64,000 nt of DNA, from positions 124,001-188,000 of the forward strand of contig NZ_CAKVAM010000004.1 in the NCBI RefSeq assembly GCF_934725225.1. Reading direction: 5' to 3'. Under the pieces are notes generated by a model. It did no database searches. It was given only the letters and a program-made list of their open reading frames with translations, and had not been told where the DNA came from. This document shows, piece by piece, positions 9,401 through 17,931 of the stretch (its first letter is position 1; each line of letters begins with the position of its first letter). The stretch is from an uncultured Treponema sp. Lineage in GTDB: Bacteria > Spirochaetota > Spirochaetia > Treponematales > Treponemataceae. Position numbers and translations under genes: made by a program.

Positions 9401-10273
9401 TTGCGCAACGGCAGAAAAAGAATTTACATTTTCTTCGTTTAAAGAATCAAGTGAAAAATTATTTTTGTTTTCTGTAAAATCATTTTTTTCAATTAATCCT
9501 TTCAATTCACTTACAAAAGCATTCTTTTCATCAGCTTCGTTTAAAAGTAATTTTATATTTTCAAACTGTGATTTTATAGAAGTTTCATTTTCAGCAAAAA
9601 AAGAATTCCATGCATCAATTATTTGCGCCTTTTGTATTTGAAAATTATCCGAGAAAAAATTTTTACGAGTAGCAACAGAAGTACATTCTAGCACTGGAGC
9701 AGCAAAATAACTCGCCGCAAAGTCTTCAATTTTTCCCGGCATAGAATAAACATTAAAGCATTCTTCTGTTCTATGCTTTAAAACAAACGGAAGAGCCGCA
9801 TCTTCAACTGCACGGTCGCAAGATGAAGAGCCAGTTGTAAAGTCCGGACGAATTCCATAGCGGCTAGCGGCAATTCTTACAAGAGAACCGCTGTAAGCAT
9901 CAAGTGTTTGAATCTTTGCATCTGCAAATTCATCCAATGCTCTTTTTGCAAGTTTTACCTGATTTGGATATTTTTCCTTGTCAAGAAATTTTACAAACGC
10001 GTTAAGCTTTTTATATATTCGATCATAGATTTCAGAAGCAGCTTCTTTTGTAAAAGTAAGAGCGAGAATATTTTTTACATGTATATTTTCATCAGTCATA
10101 AGTAAAAAAGCATAACGCAAAGCAAGAACATCAGTTTTACCAGAACCTGCGCCTGCGGAAACAACTGCGTTATCTTTTTTTGTTATTGCCTTAATCTGAA
10201 AAATATCAGGTAATTTTGAGTTAGCAGGATTTTCAGTTAAAGGTTCGTTTAAAAAATTATAATTAACATTCAT
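6476..10273 (-). CDS. addA: ATP-dependent helicase/nuclease subunit A (AddA/RexA-like)
   Basis: This 1265-residue UvrD/Rep-type SF1A helicase carries a RecB-family nuclease. Walker A is SAGAGSGKT at 39-47, Walker B is DEFQDNN, then GDEKQSIYKFRGA (motif III), MTIHQSKGLQFKHV (motif V) and VAITRAEED (motif VI). Near the C terminus FIVDYKTD is the PD-(D/E)xK catalytic core, preceded by GKLAHSYLE. The family processes double-strand ends for RecA loading with AddB. Its ATG overlaps the addB stop by 4 nt (ATGA), so translation is coupled. The length and two-subunit layout favour AddAB over RecBCD; no recC or recD is seen. Confidence 0.9.
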   Translation of the reverse strand: MNVNYNFLNEPLTENPANSKLPDIFQIKAITKKDNAVVSAGAGSGKTDVLALRYAFLLMTDENIHVKNILALTFTKEAASEIYDRIYKKLNAFVKFLDKEKYPNQVKLAKRALDEFADAKIQTLDAYSGSLVRIAASRYGIRPDFTTGSSSCDRAVEDAALPFVLKHRTEECFNVYSMPGKIEDFAASYFAAPVLECTSVATRKNFFSDNFQIQKAQIIDAWNSFFAENETSIKSQFENIKLLLNEADEKNAFVSELKGLIEKNDFTENKNNFSLDSLNEENVNSFSAVAQDFCLSVNSLCSISMNKGGSKEPIKEIKETIKRIREAIPIVVSVVNFIKNFSAQKRMFELLDEFLEEVNNTKRISGNLSFKDVGDLALRILIEQPDIRKQQKNLIKKIMIDEFQDNNKKNKELLFLISENDGKELLIENKTEAEFFAEFENNISAEKLFFVGDEKQSIYKFRGADVSVFNELKKSLKDNSGSEENVNLNMTNNYRSSVPLLYSFNLMFGNCNDNQPLNETEIPSLFYSEENGIANVKSYEAEYKHNALKKNELPASVDASNVPVHLCLLNTGENEDGNNFADFVNYGKCLSEKETEAYFIARKIYELSKTDSNFNNYAILDNSRSERFYLQRYLSLFNIPYTVDRQTNVFSEGIVNDFYSFLRFCVYPSDSNAFAAFLASPFAGISMQGVQNILSASVKKTKNSEIIFSAFEENDELSLSDSDMKKYLAAKSFYEELRDDILSQSLTKSLELLWYKMGYYFETILNRNLSLYSEQFDLLYETARQSENEGKSISWFVDQLGIAKKKEISSYMNDESVELELKEISYPLEKPDAVKIMTIHQSKGLQFKHVFVIGIWGNPKTQTTGTFFFDEDGFDEKNATGVSLCALGEGGNYFSVRQKEDSALRELAEQKRKIYVAITRAEEDVYLIGSLSRSKELKKFDDSDNAEKKYDGSISLMHKLCRFYYQKELYADNDFSFKSYCNEPVFNKNGAPFDFIKINPVSTKVRADEKINLDEHRQKKIKLFSAFYYKLPFEKDIDFPQEFSDKTQTPSGLEKLLPKTTVKINSEFKINEEYSSVDLVLKSASDILEDNEEDSASAEFNYADFGKLAHSYLECFVSTGNILNAENFVDRIVVKKFSENQKAKEILLKAVVSMCEAFGKSELGKKVSDAKNSGRLCKAENKFKFLMDDTIFTGSMDLIFQVSDQKLFIVDYKTDRAAKPELYIEQLSCYRKAASEIFHVDTKDIKTFLYYLRYDKEIDISDYTV

Positions 10274-13149
10274 AAAATTTCCTTTTTTGCAATATTAAAT
10301 GATGTTCTGCAAATTGAATTAAGTCCGCACTTCATGCAGTCTTTGTAAACATTTACGCCATGCTCTTTGTCCACTTGAAAATTCTTAGGCTCAAAATCAA
10401 GTTCAGTAGATTTTTCATAAAAGTACTCTGCAAAAATTTCAAACTCGGACAAAGTTTTTTCGAAGCCTTCTCTATCTGTGTTATGGCTTCTTGCATTCGG
10501 CGTTTTTGAAATAATTTGCACAACATCAAAGTTGTCTGCAGAATCTTTTTTTATTTTATAGAACATAGCAGAGCAAACTTTCATTTCGTCGCTTTCCAAA
10601 AGTTTCACATACGAAGCCATTTGAAAATCGCCCAAAACCGGAATTGAATCCGCATTAAAAATGCAGTCTTTTATAGAAGGCGCAGAACCAGTTTTATAAT
10701 CAATAATAAAAAGTTCATCAGGCTCATCAGGATTTAAAAGCACGCAGTCAATCTTTCCAAAGAAGTCAAACTGATCTGAACTGCAAGGAACTTCTTTTTC
10801 AAGCTCAACGCCTTCAATAAAATATCCGCCGAAACTTTTATTTCCTTTTTTACTGGAATAATCCGGCAATGCGCAAAATTGTTTAAAAAACAAAAATACA
10901 TTTTTACAGATAAGTTCTTTCTGGCTTTCAATAATTTTTAGAGCAAGCGGACTCCTTGAAAAACCTGCATGAAGCTTAGCTTCATCAAAAGCAGAAAAAA
11001 TCAACTGTTCTATCTGCCCGGAAGTTTCTTCATTGAAGACAGGAATTTTTCCTTTGTAAATTCCATTTTTATCCTGAAAATTTTTGCATACAAGTTCAAT
11101 TATTTTATGAATAAGAACGCCGGCTTCGTAATTTTTTATAAGGTCTACATCTAAAGAATCTTCTCTTAAACTTAAAACTTTTGTAAAAATAAATTTTCTT
11201 GGGCAAGGGAAAAAACTTTTTAATTCAGTCTGAGAAATTTTTACTCGTTCAGGATTTGAATTTTTTCCTTTATCTTTTAGCTCAGCATTGATTTTATTTT
11301 TTAGTGAATCAGATATGCAAGAAGAATCACCTGATGCAAAAATATTTTTCCAGTTATAAAAAGATTTCTGCTGCATTTCTGAAAAAACACGTTCCGAAAC
11401 AACTCCATCTTTAAAGTCATTTTTTTCATTGTTAATAAAATCAAATTGTTCAAGAACTTTTTCACCTTCCTGCTCACAAGATTCAAGCGCAGTATGCATG
11501 ATTGCAGAACCAGAAAATGATTTTTTTGACGCAGAAAAAAACACCTGCTTGTTTTTTAAATTTCTTTGCTGAGCACAATAGAGTTTTATAAAATCAACAG
11601 AAGCATCTTTTTCATTTAATTCAAGCAATGCACGTTTTTCAACATCATTTATAAATCCAAGTTTTCTAAAAGGAACTGAAATATCTCTTTGAGTCGCATT
11701 TATTACAAATTGATATTCAAAATCCGCGCAAACAGAAAGTCTATAAGGAAAAATATTAACTCCATATTTTTTTTCATTAGGCGTATATGTTTTCTGATTA
11801 ATTTCATTTATAAAAAAATCAAATGTAGAATTTAATTTGTAATTTATTTTTGAAAGATAATCATGTTCAATAGACACAAGGTTATTTAAATCAGTAATTA
11901 TTCGTCCTAAAATTTTATCTGTTGTTGCATAACGCTCTTCGCTAAATTTTTTTTCATCAATAAATTTGCTTTTAAAATTGTCCCATGCAAATTTCAATTT
12001 TTGAAAACTAGTTGCATTTTCAAATTGCAAAACAGCATCTTTGATTTTTAGATAAAATTCTTTTTCCACGCTTTCATCACCAAGCGAAGAAAGCCATATA
12101 TCATTTATGGATTCATCTTCTTCATAGCAGCACACACATCTTTTTTCATTTCCTGCTCTTACAAGACGTTCATTTAAATCAAAATTTTTCCACGGAATAT
12201 ATCCATCAAGCAAAAACGAACGCACACTGTCATAAGAAAAGTTGGAAGAAGCGCAGTCTTTTATTTTCTGAAAAATATCTCCTCCGCAATTTTTTGTATA
12301 CGGAACTCCGGCGCGCACAGTGAACGGAACAGAATAAATTGAAAGTTCTCTTTCCAAATAAGGCCTGATATTTTCTAAGTCAGGAACATTGACAGCCACA
12401 GTACGCAAGTCAATTTTTTCAAGATACAACTGTCTAAGCTTAAGAGCAAGCATTCTAATTTCTTTCCGCGCATCATTATAAAAAACACACTTGCCACTCT
12501 GCGCATTCTTGGGAATACGAACCAACGTTACATTTTTTTCTGTGCAAAGAATATTTTGGAATTCCGCAAAGTCTTCAAGAATTTCTGGATAAAAAATAAA
12601 AATTTGCTTTTCATTCTTCTTGAAATTTGAATCCAGATAAGAAGGCTCGTAAAAATTGTTTTGCTTCAAAAATTCTTTGTAAAGCTCAAAAAGTTTTTTA
12701 TAGTCATTATCTTCATCATCAGGAATTTTTCCTGTGGCGCAATATTTTTTAAACTGCTCATTCCAAAGTTTTAATGACGGAAGAATCTTTGCAATCCAGT
12801 CTGTAAAGCTAAAAACATTGTCCTTGAACTCTGGCGCAGAAGAAACAATCCTTTTAAAGAAATGTCGCTCATTATTTTCTGAAAGAATTTTCTGAACAAA
12901 AACTTTCCGCACAGCAGGAGGAATACAAATAAGATTTTCATCGGCAGCTTTTAAATAATCAGACTTGAATTTATCCCACGCCGTAAACTGGTCAAGGTTA
13001 AAAGCCCGCACACCAGATTCATCCGGATTTTTTACAGCCCAGTTTATCCAGCTTGTCTGAACAACATCAGTTGGAAAAACAAAAAGTGAATCAATATTCT
13101 TTATATTTGCCGCAATAATTTCTGAAATCTTCTCTTCGCTGAAATTCAT
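10270..13149 (-). CDS. addB: ATP-dependent nuclease subunit B (AddB-like, Fe-S)
   Basis: This 959-residue protein precedes addA. The N-terminal helicase-like half has no intact Walker A, as in RexB-type subunits. The C-terminal nuclease has GVLIHKIIELV and LFIIDYKTGS, the PD-(D/E)xK residues. One cysteine in FFPCPRKFIF plus the C-terminal cluster CMKCGLNSIC (C-x2-C-x5-C) make the four ligands of the AddB iron-sulfur cluster. It pairs with AddA in end resection. ATG 13149 has no ribosome-binding site, but TATTAT lies exactly 6 nt upstream, suggesting a leaderless mRNA. Sequence similarity in this subunit is usually low, so the name rests on motifs plus position. Confidence 0.85.
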   Translation of the reverse strand: MNFSEEKISEIIAANIKNIDSLFVFPTDVVQTSWINWAVKNPDESGVRAFNLDQFTAWDKFKSDYLKAADENLICIPPAVRKVFVQKILSENNERHFFKRIVSSAPEFKDNVFSFTDWIAKILPSLKLWNEQFKKYCATGKIPDDEDNDYKKLFELYKEFLKQNNFYEPSYLDSNFKKNEKQIFIFYPEILEDFAEFQNILCTEKNVTLVRIPKNAQSGKCVFYNDARKEIRMLALKLRQLYLEKIDLRTVAVNVPDLENIRPYLERELSIYSVPFTVRAGVPYTKNCGGDIFQKIKDCASSNFSYDSVRSFLLDGYIPWKNFDLNERLVRAGNEKRCVCCYEEDESINDIWLSSLGDESVEKEFYLKIKDAVLQFENATSFQKLKFAWDNFKSKFIDEKKFSEERYATTDKILGRIITDLNNLVSIEHDYLSKINYKLNSTFDFFINEINQKTYTPNEKKYGVNIFPYRLSVCADFEYQFVINATQRDISVPFRKLGFINDVEKRALLELNEKDASVDFIKLYCAQQRNLKNKQVFFSASKKSFSGSAIMHTALESCEQEGEKVLEQFDFINNEKNDFKDGVVSERVFSEMQQKSFYNWKNIFASGDSSCISDSLKNKINAELKDKGKNSNPERVKISQTELKSFFPCPRKFIFTKVLSLREDSLDVDLIKNYEAGVLIHKIIELVCKNFQDKNGIYKGKIPVFNEETSGQIEQLIFSAFDEAKLHAGFSRSPLALKIIESQKELICKNVFLFFKQFCALPDYSSKKGNKSFGGYFIEGVELEKEVPCSSDQFDFFGKIDCVLLNPDEPDELFIIDYKTGSAPSIKDCIFNADSIPVLGDFQMASYVKLLESDEMKVCSAMFYKIKKDSADNFDVVQIISKTPNARSHNTDREGFEKTLSEFEIFAEYFYEKSTELDFEPKNFQVDKEHGVNVYKDCMKCGLNSICRTSFNIAKKEIL

Positions 13150-13251
13150 AGACTAATAATATAGCACATAATTTCTTATTTTTAGACAAAAACTAAATTT
13201 TTGATAGAATTTTTTTTCGATAAAGTGATTTTTTACTAAAAAAATAAATGC

Positions 13252-13305
13252 ATTATAAAATAAAGCAGGCTGCCTAAAAACTTGTTCTCATAGACAGTCT
13301 GCTGC
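13252..13305 (-). terminator. Terminator after the 103-residue gene
   Basis: GCAGGCTGCC (13265-13274) pairs with GACAGTCTGC (13293-13302) with one wobble and one mismatch. On the minus strand the stem is followed by an A/T-rich run with T3-T4 blocks. It lies 20 nt after the small coiled-coil gene and before addB. Confidence 0.55.
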
Positions 13306-13322
13306 TTAGTTTTAAATAACCG

Positions 13323-13634
13323 CTATTTCTTGCCAGCTATTCCAAATTCCTGCCATCCCGTCTGTGGAATAGTCAGCTTTACACGTTTTCTTGCATCCCT
13401 GATATGCAAATCCAGTCTTCTAGTTTCTTCAGCAATGTCCAAAGTACAAGTTTTTAGATCAGACTTTAGTTTTTCCTGCTTGCTGTCAAGATTTTGAAGA
13501 TTTGCAACAATGCTATCAAGTTCCAAAGCCTTCTCTTCTCCTAAGCTTACACTTGCAAGCTCCTCTTTGTGAGCCTTAATGCCAGCCGACATCAGCCGTG
13601 CGTCGCTCATTTTCTGCGCAAACGTATTGCCCAT
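13323..13634 (-). CDS. Small coiled-coil protein of unknown function
   Basis: I do not recognise this 103-residue protein. It has no signal peptide or cysteines. Residues from about 20 to 85 are rich in Leu, Glu, Lys and Asp with heptad-like spacing (ELDSIVANLQNLDSKQEKLK), suggesting a helical coiled coil. The C terminus (TIPQTGWQEFGIAGKK) is less charged. AAGGAGA stands 6 nt before ATG 13634, so translation is likely. A 33-residue frame with an equally good ribosome-binding site lies upstream on the same strand, and a hairpin terminator lies downstream. The two may form a small operon. Confidence 0.6.
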   Translation of the reverse strand: MGNTFAQKMSDARLMSAGIKAHKEELASVSLGEEKALELDSIVANLQNLDSKQEKLKSDLKTCTLDIAEETRRLDLHIRDARKRVKLTIPQTGWQEFGIAGKK

Positions 13635-13687
13635 TGTTCTTCTCCTTTAAAAAATTAAAACAAAGACCTCTCTTTAGAATTAATTTT

Positions 13688-13789
13688 TTAAGCCGCTTCG
13701 AAAAATATTTTGCGAAGCATAAGTTGATAAATAGTTTGCAACGCAAACTTTAAAGGATTAAAATCAACAGAAGTTCTGCCAATTTCCAT
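13688..13789 (-). CDS. Candidate 33-residue small protein
   Basis: This short frame begins MEIGRTSVDFNPLKFALQTI and ends KIFFEAA. It is supported by a strong ribosome-binding site (AAGGAGAG, 5 nt before ATG 13789) and by its position 53 nt upstream of the coiled-coil gene on the same strand. The middle is amphipathic and could be a membrane-active or regulatory peptide, but nothing proves it. A chance frame is possible. Confidence 0.4.
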   Translation of the reverse strand: MEIGRTSVDFNPLKFALQTIYQLMLRKIFFEAA

Positions 13790-13851
13790 TTACTCTCCTT
13801 TCTTAGATTTCAACCTAGAAACCGATAATAAAAAGGTAAAAAAACTTTTAG

Positions 13852-14250
13852 GAATTTTCAAGGAAAAATCAAAATTTATTTAAAAAAGCAATTAAAAATT
13901 ACAAAATAAAAAAATCTGCATTAAAAGAGGCAATTGCAGAACAAACTGAAGAAGAATTATCCGAATTTTCAGAAGAATTAACTATTTTTAAAGCCAAAAC
14001 ACTTTGACTTTTATTAAAAACACTTGTTTCCAGCTCAAATTCATCTGTCTTTTAAAGAAAAATACTTGTTTTTAGTGTAAAACTAGATGGTTTTTCTCTA
14101 AAGACACATGAATTTTCACAAAAAACATCTGTTTTTAGAGAAAAAACACATATATTTAGTCATAAACTAGATGTTTTTTATGCAGATACAAGTGTTTTTT
14201 CTAATAAATTACAAAAGCTGGAAAACAAACAATGTCATTTTCCAGCTTAA
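13852..14250 (+). pseudogene. Decayed coding relic with seven-residue tandem repeats
   Basis: One plus-strand frame reads through this region with stops only at 14005 and 14053. Its translation falls into seven-residue units such as ELTIFKA, KILVFSV, KLDGFSL, KTHEFSQ, KTSVFRE, KTHIFSH, KLDVFYA and DTSVFSN (K-T/L-x-x-F-S-x). The DNA is phased at exactly 21 bp: equivalent positions fall at 14021, 14042, 14063, 14084, 14105, 14126, 14147, 14168 and 14189. No start codon with a ribosome-binding site remains. A neighbouring frame ending at 13883 may be its 5' part after a frameshift. I infer a former repeat-protein gene; non-coding tandem repeats are the alternative. Confidence 0.5.
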
Positions 14251-14284
14251 GAAAATTATTCAGCAATAAATTTTTTGCATTCTT

Positions 14285-16345
14285 TTATACTTTGAACAAA
14301 TCAACTTCGTTTCCAAGTTTCTTTATAGACTGCGCCATAAGATTAGAAATTCCAGACAACGCATTTCCGGTTTCATTTATTTTTCTTGCACCGGCAGACA
14401 TTTCGCTCATTCCTTGCTTCATGCTCAAAGTTGAATCTTGCAAAGTTTTTATTTCATTTAGAATTGCCTTTCCGCCTTCCGACATCTGCTTGGAAGACTC
14501 TCTTACTTGCACAGTGCTGTCGTTCATTTGTGTAAGCGCAAGAGAAATCTGACGCGAACCTTCGCCTTGTTCCTGCATAGCATTTTTTATCTGAGACACA
14601 AGATTGTTTGTTTCTACCATTTCATTTGAAACAGCGGAAAAAGTTTCGGATGCAATCTTTGAGGCGGAAACAATCTCTTCAATTCCATCAGTTATTTTCT
14701 GCAGCTGGTCTCCAATTGTTTTTGACTGTTCAGATGAAGTTTCAGAAAGCTTGCGGATTTCATCTGCAACAACACTGAATCCTTTTCCGGCTTCACCCGC
14801 GTGAGCGGCTTCGATTGCAGCGTTCATGGCAAGAAGATTTGTCTGTTCCGCAATGCTTGAAATAACGGCATTCGCTTCCTGCAAAGACTGAGACTCGCTT
14901 GCAATTACAAGAATTCTTGAATTCACATCATCCTGCTTTTGCACACCCTCAGAAGATTTTTTTTCAAGACTTTCAAATGAATCAGCCATCTTTCCAACAG
15001 AAGAATTTACAGAATTTATATTGCCAATCATCTGCTCAACAGCCGCAGATGCTTCTGTAACACAGGCAGACTGGCTTTCAATCATATTGTTCAGATTGTC
15101 AATTCCAATGGAAATTTTATCAAGAACATTTGTTGTCTGATCTACACTTTCGGAATTGCTGTTTATGCCGTTTACAACATTTTTGATATTTGAAATTATC
15201 TGGCTTATAGAAGTTGCTGTATCCTGAGTTCCTGCATCCAAGTCTGAATCAACTTTTAGAAGCTCATCTTTCAGTTGCTTAATAACAATAATTATGCTTT
15301 GCAGTTTTTCCATAAAAGTATTGAAGCTTGTTATAATTCCGCCTATTTCATCATTGCTTACTTTCTTAAGTTCAATACGCTTGGTCAAATCTGCATTTCC
15401 TGAAGCAATTTTATTTATAGACTGCTCAAGAACAATAAGAGGCTGCGTTTTGCGGATTAAATTGACAATCACGCCGGAAATTACAGCAATTCCAATGATA
15501 AAGTTTGAAATAACTATAATAGAAACAATTTTTCTAAAAATGCTAAGAACTTCCGCCTCGGAAATAACAATGCAGTTGCGCCAGTCAGTTCCTTCAACTA
15601 TGGAATAGAAAAGATAATATTTTCCGTTGGCAGTATTTATAATGCCGTCGCCGTTTACACTTGAATTTGAAAGAATTTTCTTTGCATCTTCTGTCTCAAA
15701 AAGCTTATCAACCTCATTAGAATTTCCAGAAGAAGCTATCATAAGTCCAGTTCCAGAAATAAGGGCAGAAACCCCAGTATTACCAAGTTCTGTATTTTCT
15801 ACAAAGCGGCTCAACCGTTCCGAAGTTGTTACTCCAGAGAAAAATCCGATTGTTTTTCCGTTTACTTTAAGCGCGCGGTTAATGTGAATAACTAGTTTTC
15901 CAGAAACTTTAGAAGGACTAGGATTGTCTACAAATGAATCCGCTCCATTTTGCATTATCGCTTTAAAATAATCACGGTCTGTTACAACAGTGTGAGTTCC
16001 CATATCAGATTTAAAGTTTCCATCTTGATCAACAAAAGCTACATAATCAAACCAAGATCTTCTTAAATATGAATGGTTTTGCAGCCAAGAAACTATTTCA
16101 GCCGGATTCTCAGTTTTGCAAACATCGGCATTGACATACACATCCATTCCAATCTTAGATTTTTCAAGAACTGAAGATATTTCAGAAGAATAAGACCTTG
16201 CAAGCTCTAAATACTTAGAATAGGCATCTTCCAGCAAATCTTTTCTTGTTAAATTTACAATAACAACAAGCTGAATGGCAACTAAAAACGTTATAATAAG
16301 AGATGTCTGAATTCCAATCGAGACTGAAAGTTTTCCTTTTTTCAT
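14285..16345 (-). CDS. Methyl-accepting chemotaxis protein
   Basis: This 686-residue transmembrane chemoreceptor has TM1 near residues 10-30, then an extracytoplasmic sensor of about 250 residues that looks like a double-Cache domain (WFDYVAFVDQDGNFKSDMG, TVVTDRDYFKAIM). TM2 lies near 275-295. A HAMP segment (PLIVLEQSINKIASGNADL) and the coiled-coil signalling tip with AEQTNLLAMNAAIEAAHAGE follow. It senses a small ligand and controls CheA through CheW. M9 of the longest frame is chosen (ATG 16345) because AGGTGA lies 7 nt upstream. A promoter lies at 16381-16409. It is a lone receptor: no che genes are nearby. Confidence 0.92.
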   Translation of the reverse strand: MKKGKLSVSIGIQTSLIITFLVAIQLVVIVNLTRKDLLEDAYSKYLELARSYSSEISSVLEKSKIGMDVYVNADVCKTENPAEIVSWLQNHSYLRRSWFDYVAFVDQDGNFKSDMGTHTVVTDRDYFKAIMQNGADSFVDNPSPSKVSGKLVIHINRALKVNGKTIGFFSGVTTSERLSRFVENTELGNTGVSALISGTGLMIASSGNSNEVDKLFETEDAKKILSNSSVNGDGIINTANGKYYLFYSIVEGTDWRNCIVISEAEVLSIFRKIVSIIVISNFIIGIAVISGVIVNLIRKTQPLIVLEQSINKIASGNADLTKRIELKKVSNDEIGGIITSFNTFMEKLQSIIIVIKQLKDELLKVDSDLDAGTQDTATSISQIISNIKNVVNGINSNSESVDQTTNVLDKISIGIDNLNNMIESQSACVTEASAAVEQMIGNINSVNSSVGKMADSFESLEKKSSEGVQKQDDVNSRILVIASESQSLQEANAVISSIAEQTNLLAMNAAIEAAHAGEAGKGFSVVADEIRKLSETSSEQSKTIGDQLQKITDGIEEIVSASKIASETFSAVSNEMVETNNLVSQIKNAMQEQGEGSRQISLALTQMNDSTVQVRESSKQMSEGGKAILNEIKTLQDSTLSMKQGMSEMSAGARKINETGNALSGISNLMAQSIKKLGNEVDLFKV

Positions 16346-16380
16346 ATTTTCACCTATAAAATATTCCAATATGTTATATT

Positions 16381-16409
16381 ATTATAAATCTTTATTGGTA
16401 AAAAATCAA
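16381..16409 (-). promoter_or_regulatory. Promoter of the chemoreceptor gene
   Basis: On the minus strand TTGATT (16409-16404) and TATAAT (16386-16381) are separated by 17 bp, about 35 nt before the gene start. Confidence 0.6.
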
Positions 16410-16494
16410 AGAATTCAATACCTTGAAAGATTATTGTTTCTGTTTGAATTTGTCTTTTTATCTAAAATTTAGTATTATCTTTTACACAAAGGAA

Positions 16495-16629
16495 GTTTCT
16501 AAAAACTTCAGTTTTTAGAAACAACTCTGAAAATGCGATGTTTTAATTTGTGCTATTATAACAAATTAAAACTCGCAGGCATCTCTAAAAATGAACTGTA
16601 ATGAACTATAAAGTGAGTTTTAGAGATGC
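16495..16629 (+). promoter_or_regulatory. Three consecutive hairpins ahead of the COG0523 gene
   Basis: Three perfect inverted repeats follow each other. GTTTCTAAAAAC (16495-16506) pairs with 16511-16522. TTTTAATTTGT (16541-16551) pairs with ACAAATTAAAA (16561-16571), with GCGA/TCGC partly extending it. GCATCTCTAAAA (16579-16590) pairs with TTTTAGAGATGC (16618-16629). The last ends 25 nt before the GTPase start, so it could lie in the mRNA leader. The first shares the CTAAAAA core with the third. I cannot match this to a known riboswitch or zinc-repressor box. Confidence 0.5.
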
Positions 16630-16654
16630 CCAAAACATATTTATAGAGGCATTT

Positions 16655-17875
16655 ATGAAGAAATTAACACCTATAACACTCCTCTGCGGTTACCTTGGAG
16701 CAGGAAAAACAACTCTTCTAAACAAAGTTCTTTCGAATCAGGAAGGATATAAAGTCGCAGTTATTGTAAATGACATTGGCGAAGTAAATTTTGACGAGAA
16801 ACTTATTGCCGACGGAGCAAAAATAACAGACACATCAAGCATTGTTCCTTTGACAAACGGATGTATCTGCTGCACACTCAAAACTCAGCTTGCCCAGAAC
16901 ATCGAAAACCTCATAAAGAGCGGCAAATTCGACTATATTATGATTGAAGCAAGCGGCGTATGCGAGCCAATGCCTATTGTTCAGGAACTTGAAACAATAA
17001 AGAACGGCAAAGTTGACAATGTTGTAGGCGTTGTTGACGCGGCGCGTCTTGTTGACGAGTTTGCAGGCGGAGACAAGCTCTTGAAAAAGGATTCCATAGA
17101 GGAAGAAGACGTAGAAAGCCTTCTTGTTCAGCAGATTGAATTCTGTTCAACTCTCGTAATCAACAAAAAAGACTTGGTTTCTGATGAAGAATTCAAAAAA
17201 GTACGCAAAGTTATTGAAGTTCTTCACCCGGGTGTAAAGATAATTGAAACAAGCCACGGCGATGTAGATGTAAAAGAAATCATGGGAACAAATTCATTTG
17301 AATTTGATAGCGTTTATGCAAGCGCAGGCTGGTGCAAGCATCTTGAAGAAGACGAAGTTGAAGATGAACATCACGAAGAGCACCATCACCATGAAGAAGA
17401 ACACGATGAGCATGAGGAACATCATCACCACGAACATGATGAGCATGACCATGAAGGACACGAGCATCACCATCATCATGAGCATCGCCACGAAGGAGAA
17501 AGCGAAGACGAATATGGAATAGGAACTTTCATCTATTATAGAAGAAAACCGTTTGACCGCCAGCTTTTGGACGAATACGCAAACACTTGGCCTCGCAATA
17601 TAATCCGCTGCAAAGGTCTTATGTGGTTTGCAGATGAGCCAGAGATGGCTTGGGTGTTTGAAACTTCCGGTAGACAGATTCAAGCTGGATATTCCGGACA
17701 GTGGGTTGCGGCCTGTTCACCTGCCGAGCAGAAAAAAATCCTTGAAGAAAATCCAAAGATAAAGGATGAATGGGACAAAGATGTAGGCGACAGAATGATT
17801 AAGCTCTGTATAATCGGTCAGAATCTGGACAAGGAAAAAATTTCCGCAGAACTTGACAAATGCCTTGCAAAATAA
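16655..17875 (+). CDS. COG0523 (CobW/ZNG-type) metallochaperone GTPase, His-rich
   Basis: This 406-residue G3E GTPase has Walker A GYLGAGKTT (12-20), the CxCC metal site NGCICCTL (C70, C72, C73), and a C-terminal CobW domain ending in an LCIIGQNLDKEKI-type tail. Between the domains, about residues 235-285 are mostly His and Glu, a metal store or sensor. The layout matches zinc-responsive YciC/ZNG1-like proteins, which deliver zinc to client enzymes during starvation. ATG 16655 follows AGAGG; an upstream ATG at 16601 lies within a hairpin. Zinc is the likely metal; cobalt or iron is possible because no cobalamin genes are near. Confidence 0.88.
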   Translation: MKKLTPITLLCGYLGAGKTTLLNKVLSNQEGYKVAVIVNDIGEVNFDEKLIADGAKITDTSSIVPLTNGCICCTLKTQLAQNIENLIKSGKFDYIMIEASGVCEPMPIVQELETIKNGKVDNVVGVVDAARLVDEFAGGDKLLKKDSIEEEDVESLLVQQIEFCSTLVINKKDLVSDEEFKKVRKVIEVLHPGVKIIETSHGDVDVKEIMGTNSFEFDSVYASAGWCKHLEEDEVEDEHHEEHHHHEEEHDEHEEHHHHEHDEHDHEGHEHHHHHEHRHEGESEDEYGIGTFIYYRRKPFDRQLLDEYANTWPRNIIRCKGLMWFADEPEMAWVFETSGRQIQAGYSGQWVAACSPAEQKKILEENPKIKDEWDKDVGDRMIKLCIIGQNLDKEKISAELDKCLAK

Positions 17876-17882
17876 AAACACA

Positions 17883-17913
17883 TTCAGCAGTTTATTGCAT
17901 TTAGGCTGCTGAA
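17883..17913 (+). other. Hairpin between the GTPase and HD-domain genes
   Basis: TTCAGCAG (17883-17890) pairs perfectly with CTGCTGAA (17906-17913) across a 15-nt loop. There is no T run, so it is a weak terminator or an mRNA-processing hairpin. Confidence 0.4.
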
Positions 17914-17931
17914 ACTACATGGAATATATTT

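Noticed and set aside
9114..9641. 175-codon frame antisense to addA
   Set aside because: No start signal, Ser/Phe-rich composition typical of complement frames, and addA is clearly the real gene.
14021..14209. CRISPR-like appearance of evenly spaced short repeats
   Set aside because: The units abut at 21 bp with no unique spacers and no cas genes nearby; the phasing fits a codon-based repeat instead.
17294..17683. 129-codon antisense frame in the COG0523 gene, rich in Met and Val
   Set aside because: It arises from the complement of the His/Glu codons; the apparent hydrophobic segment is a by-product of that composition.
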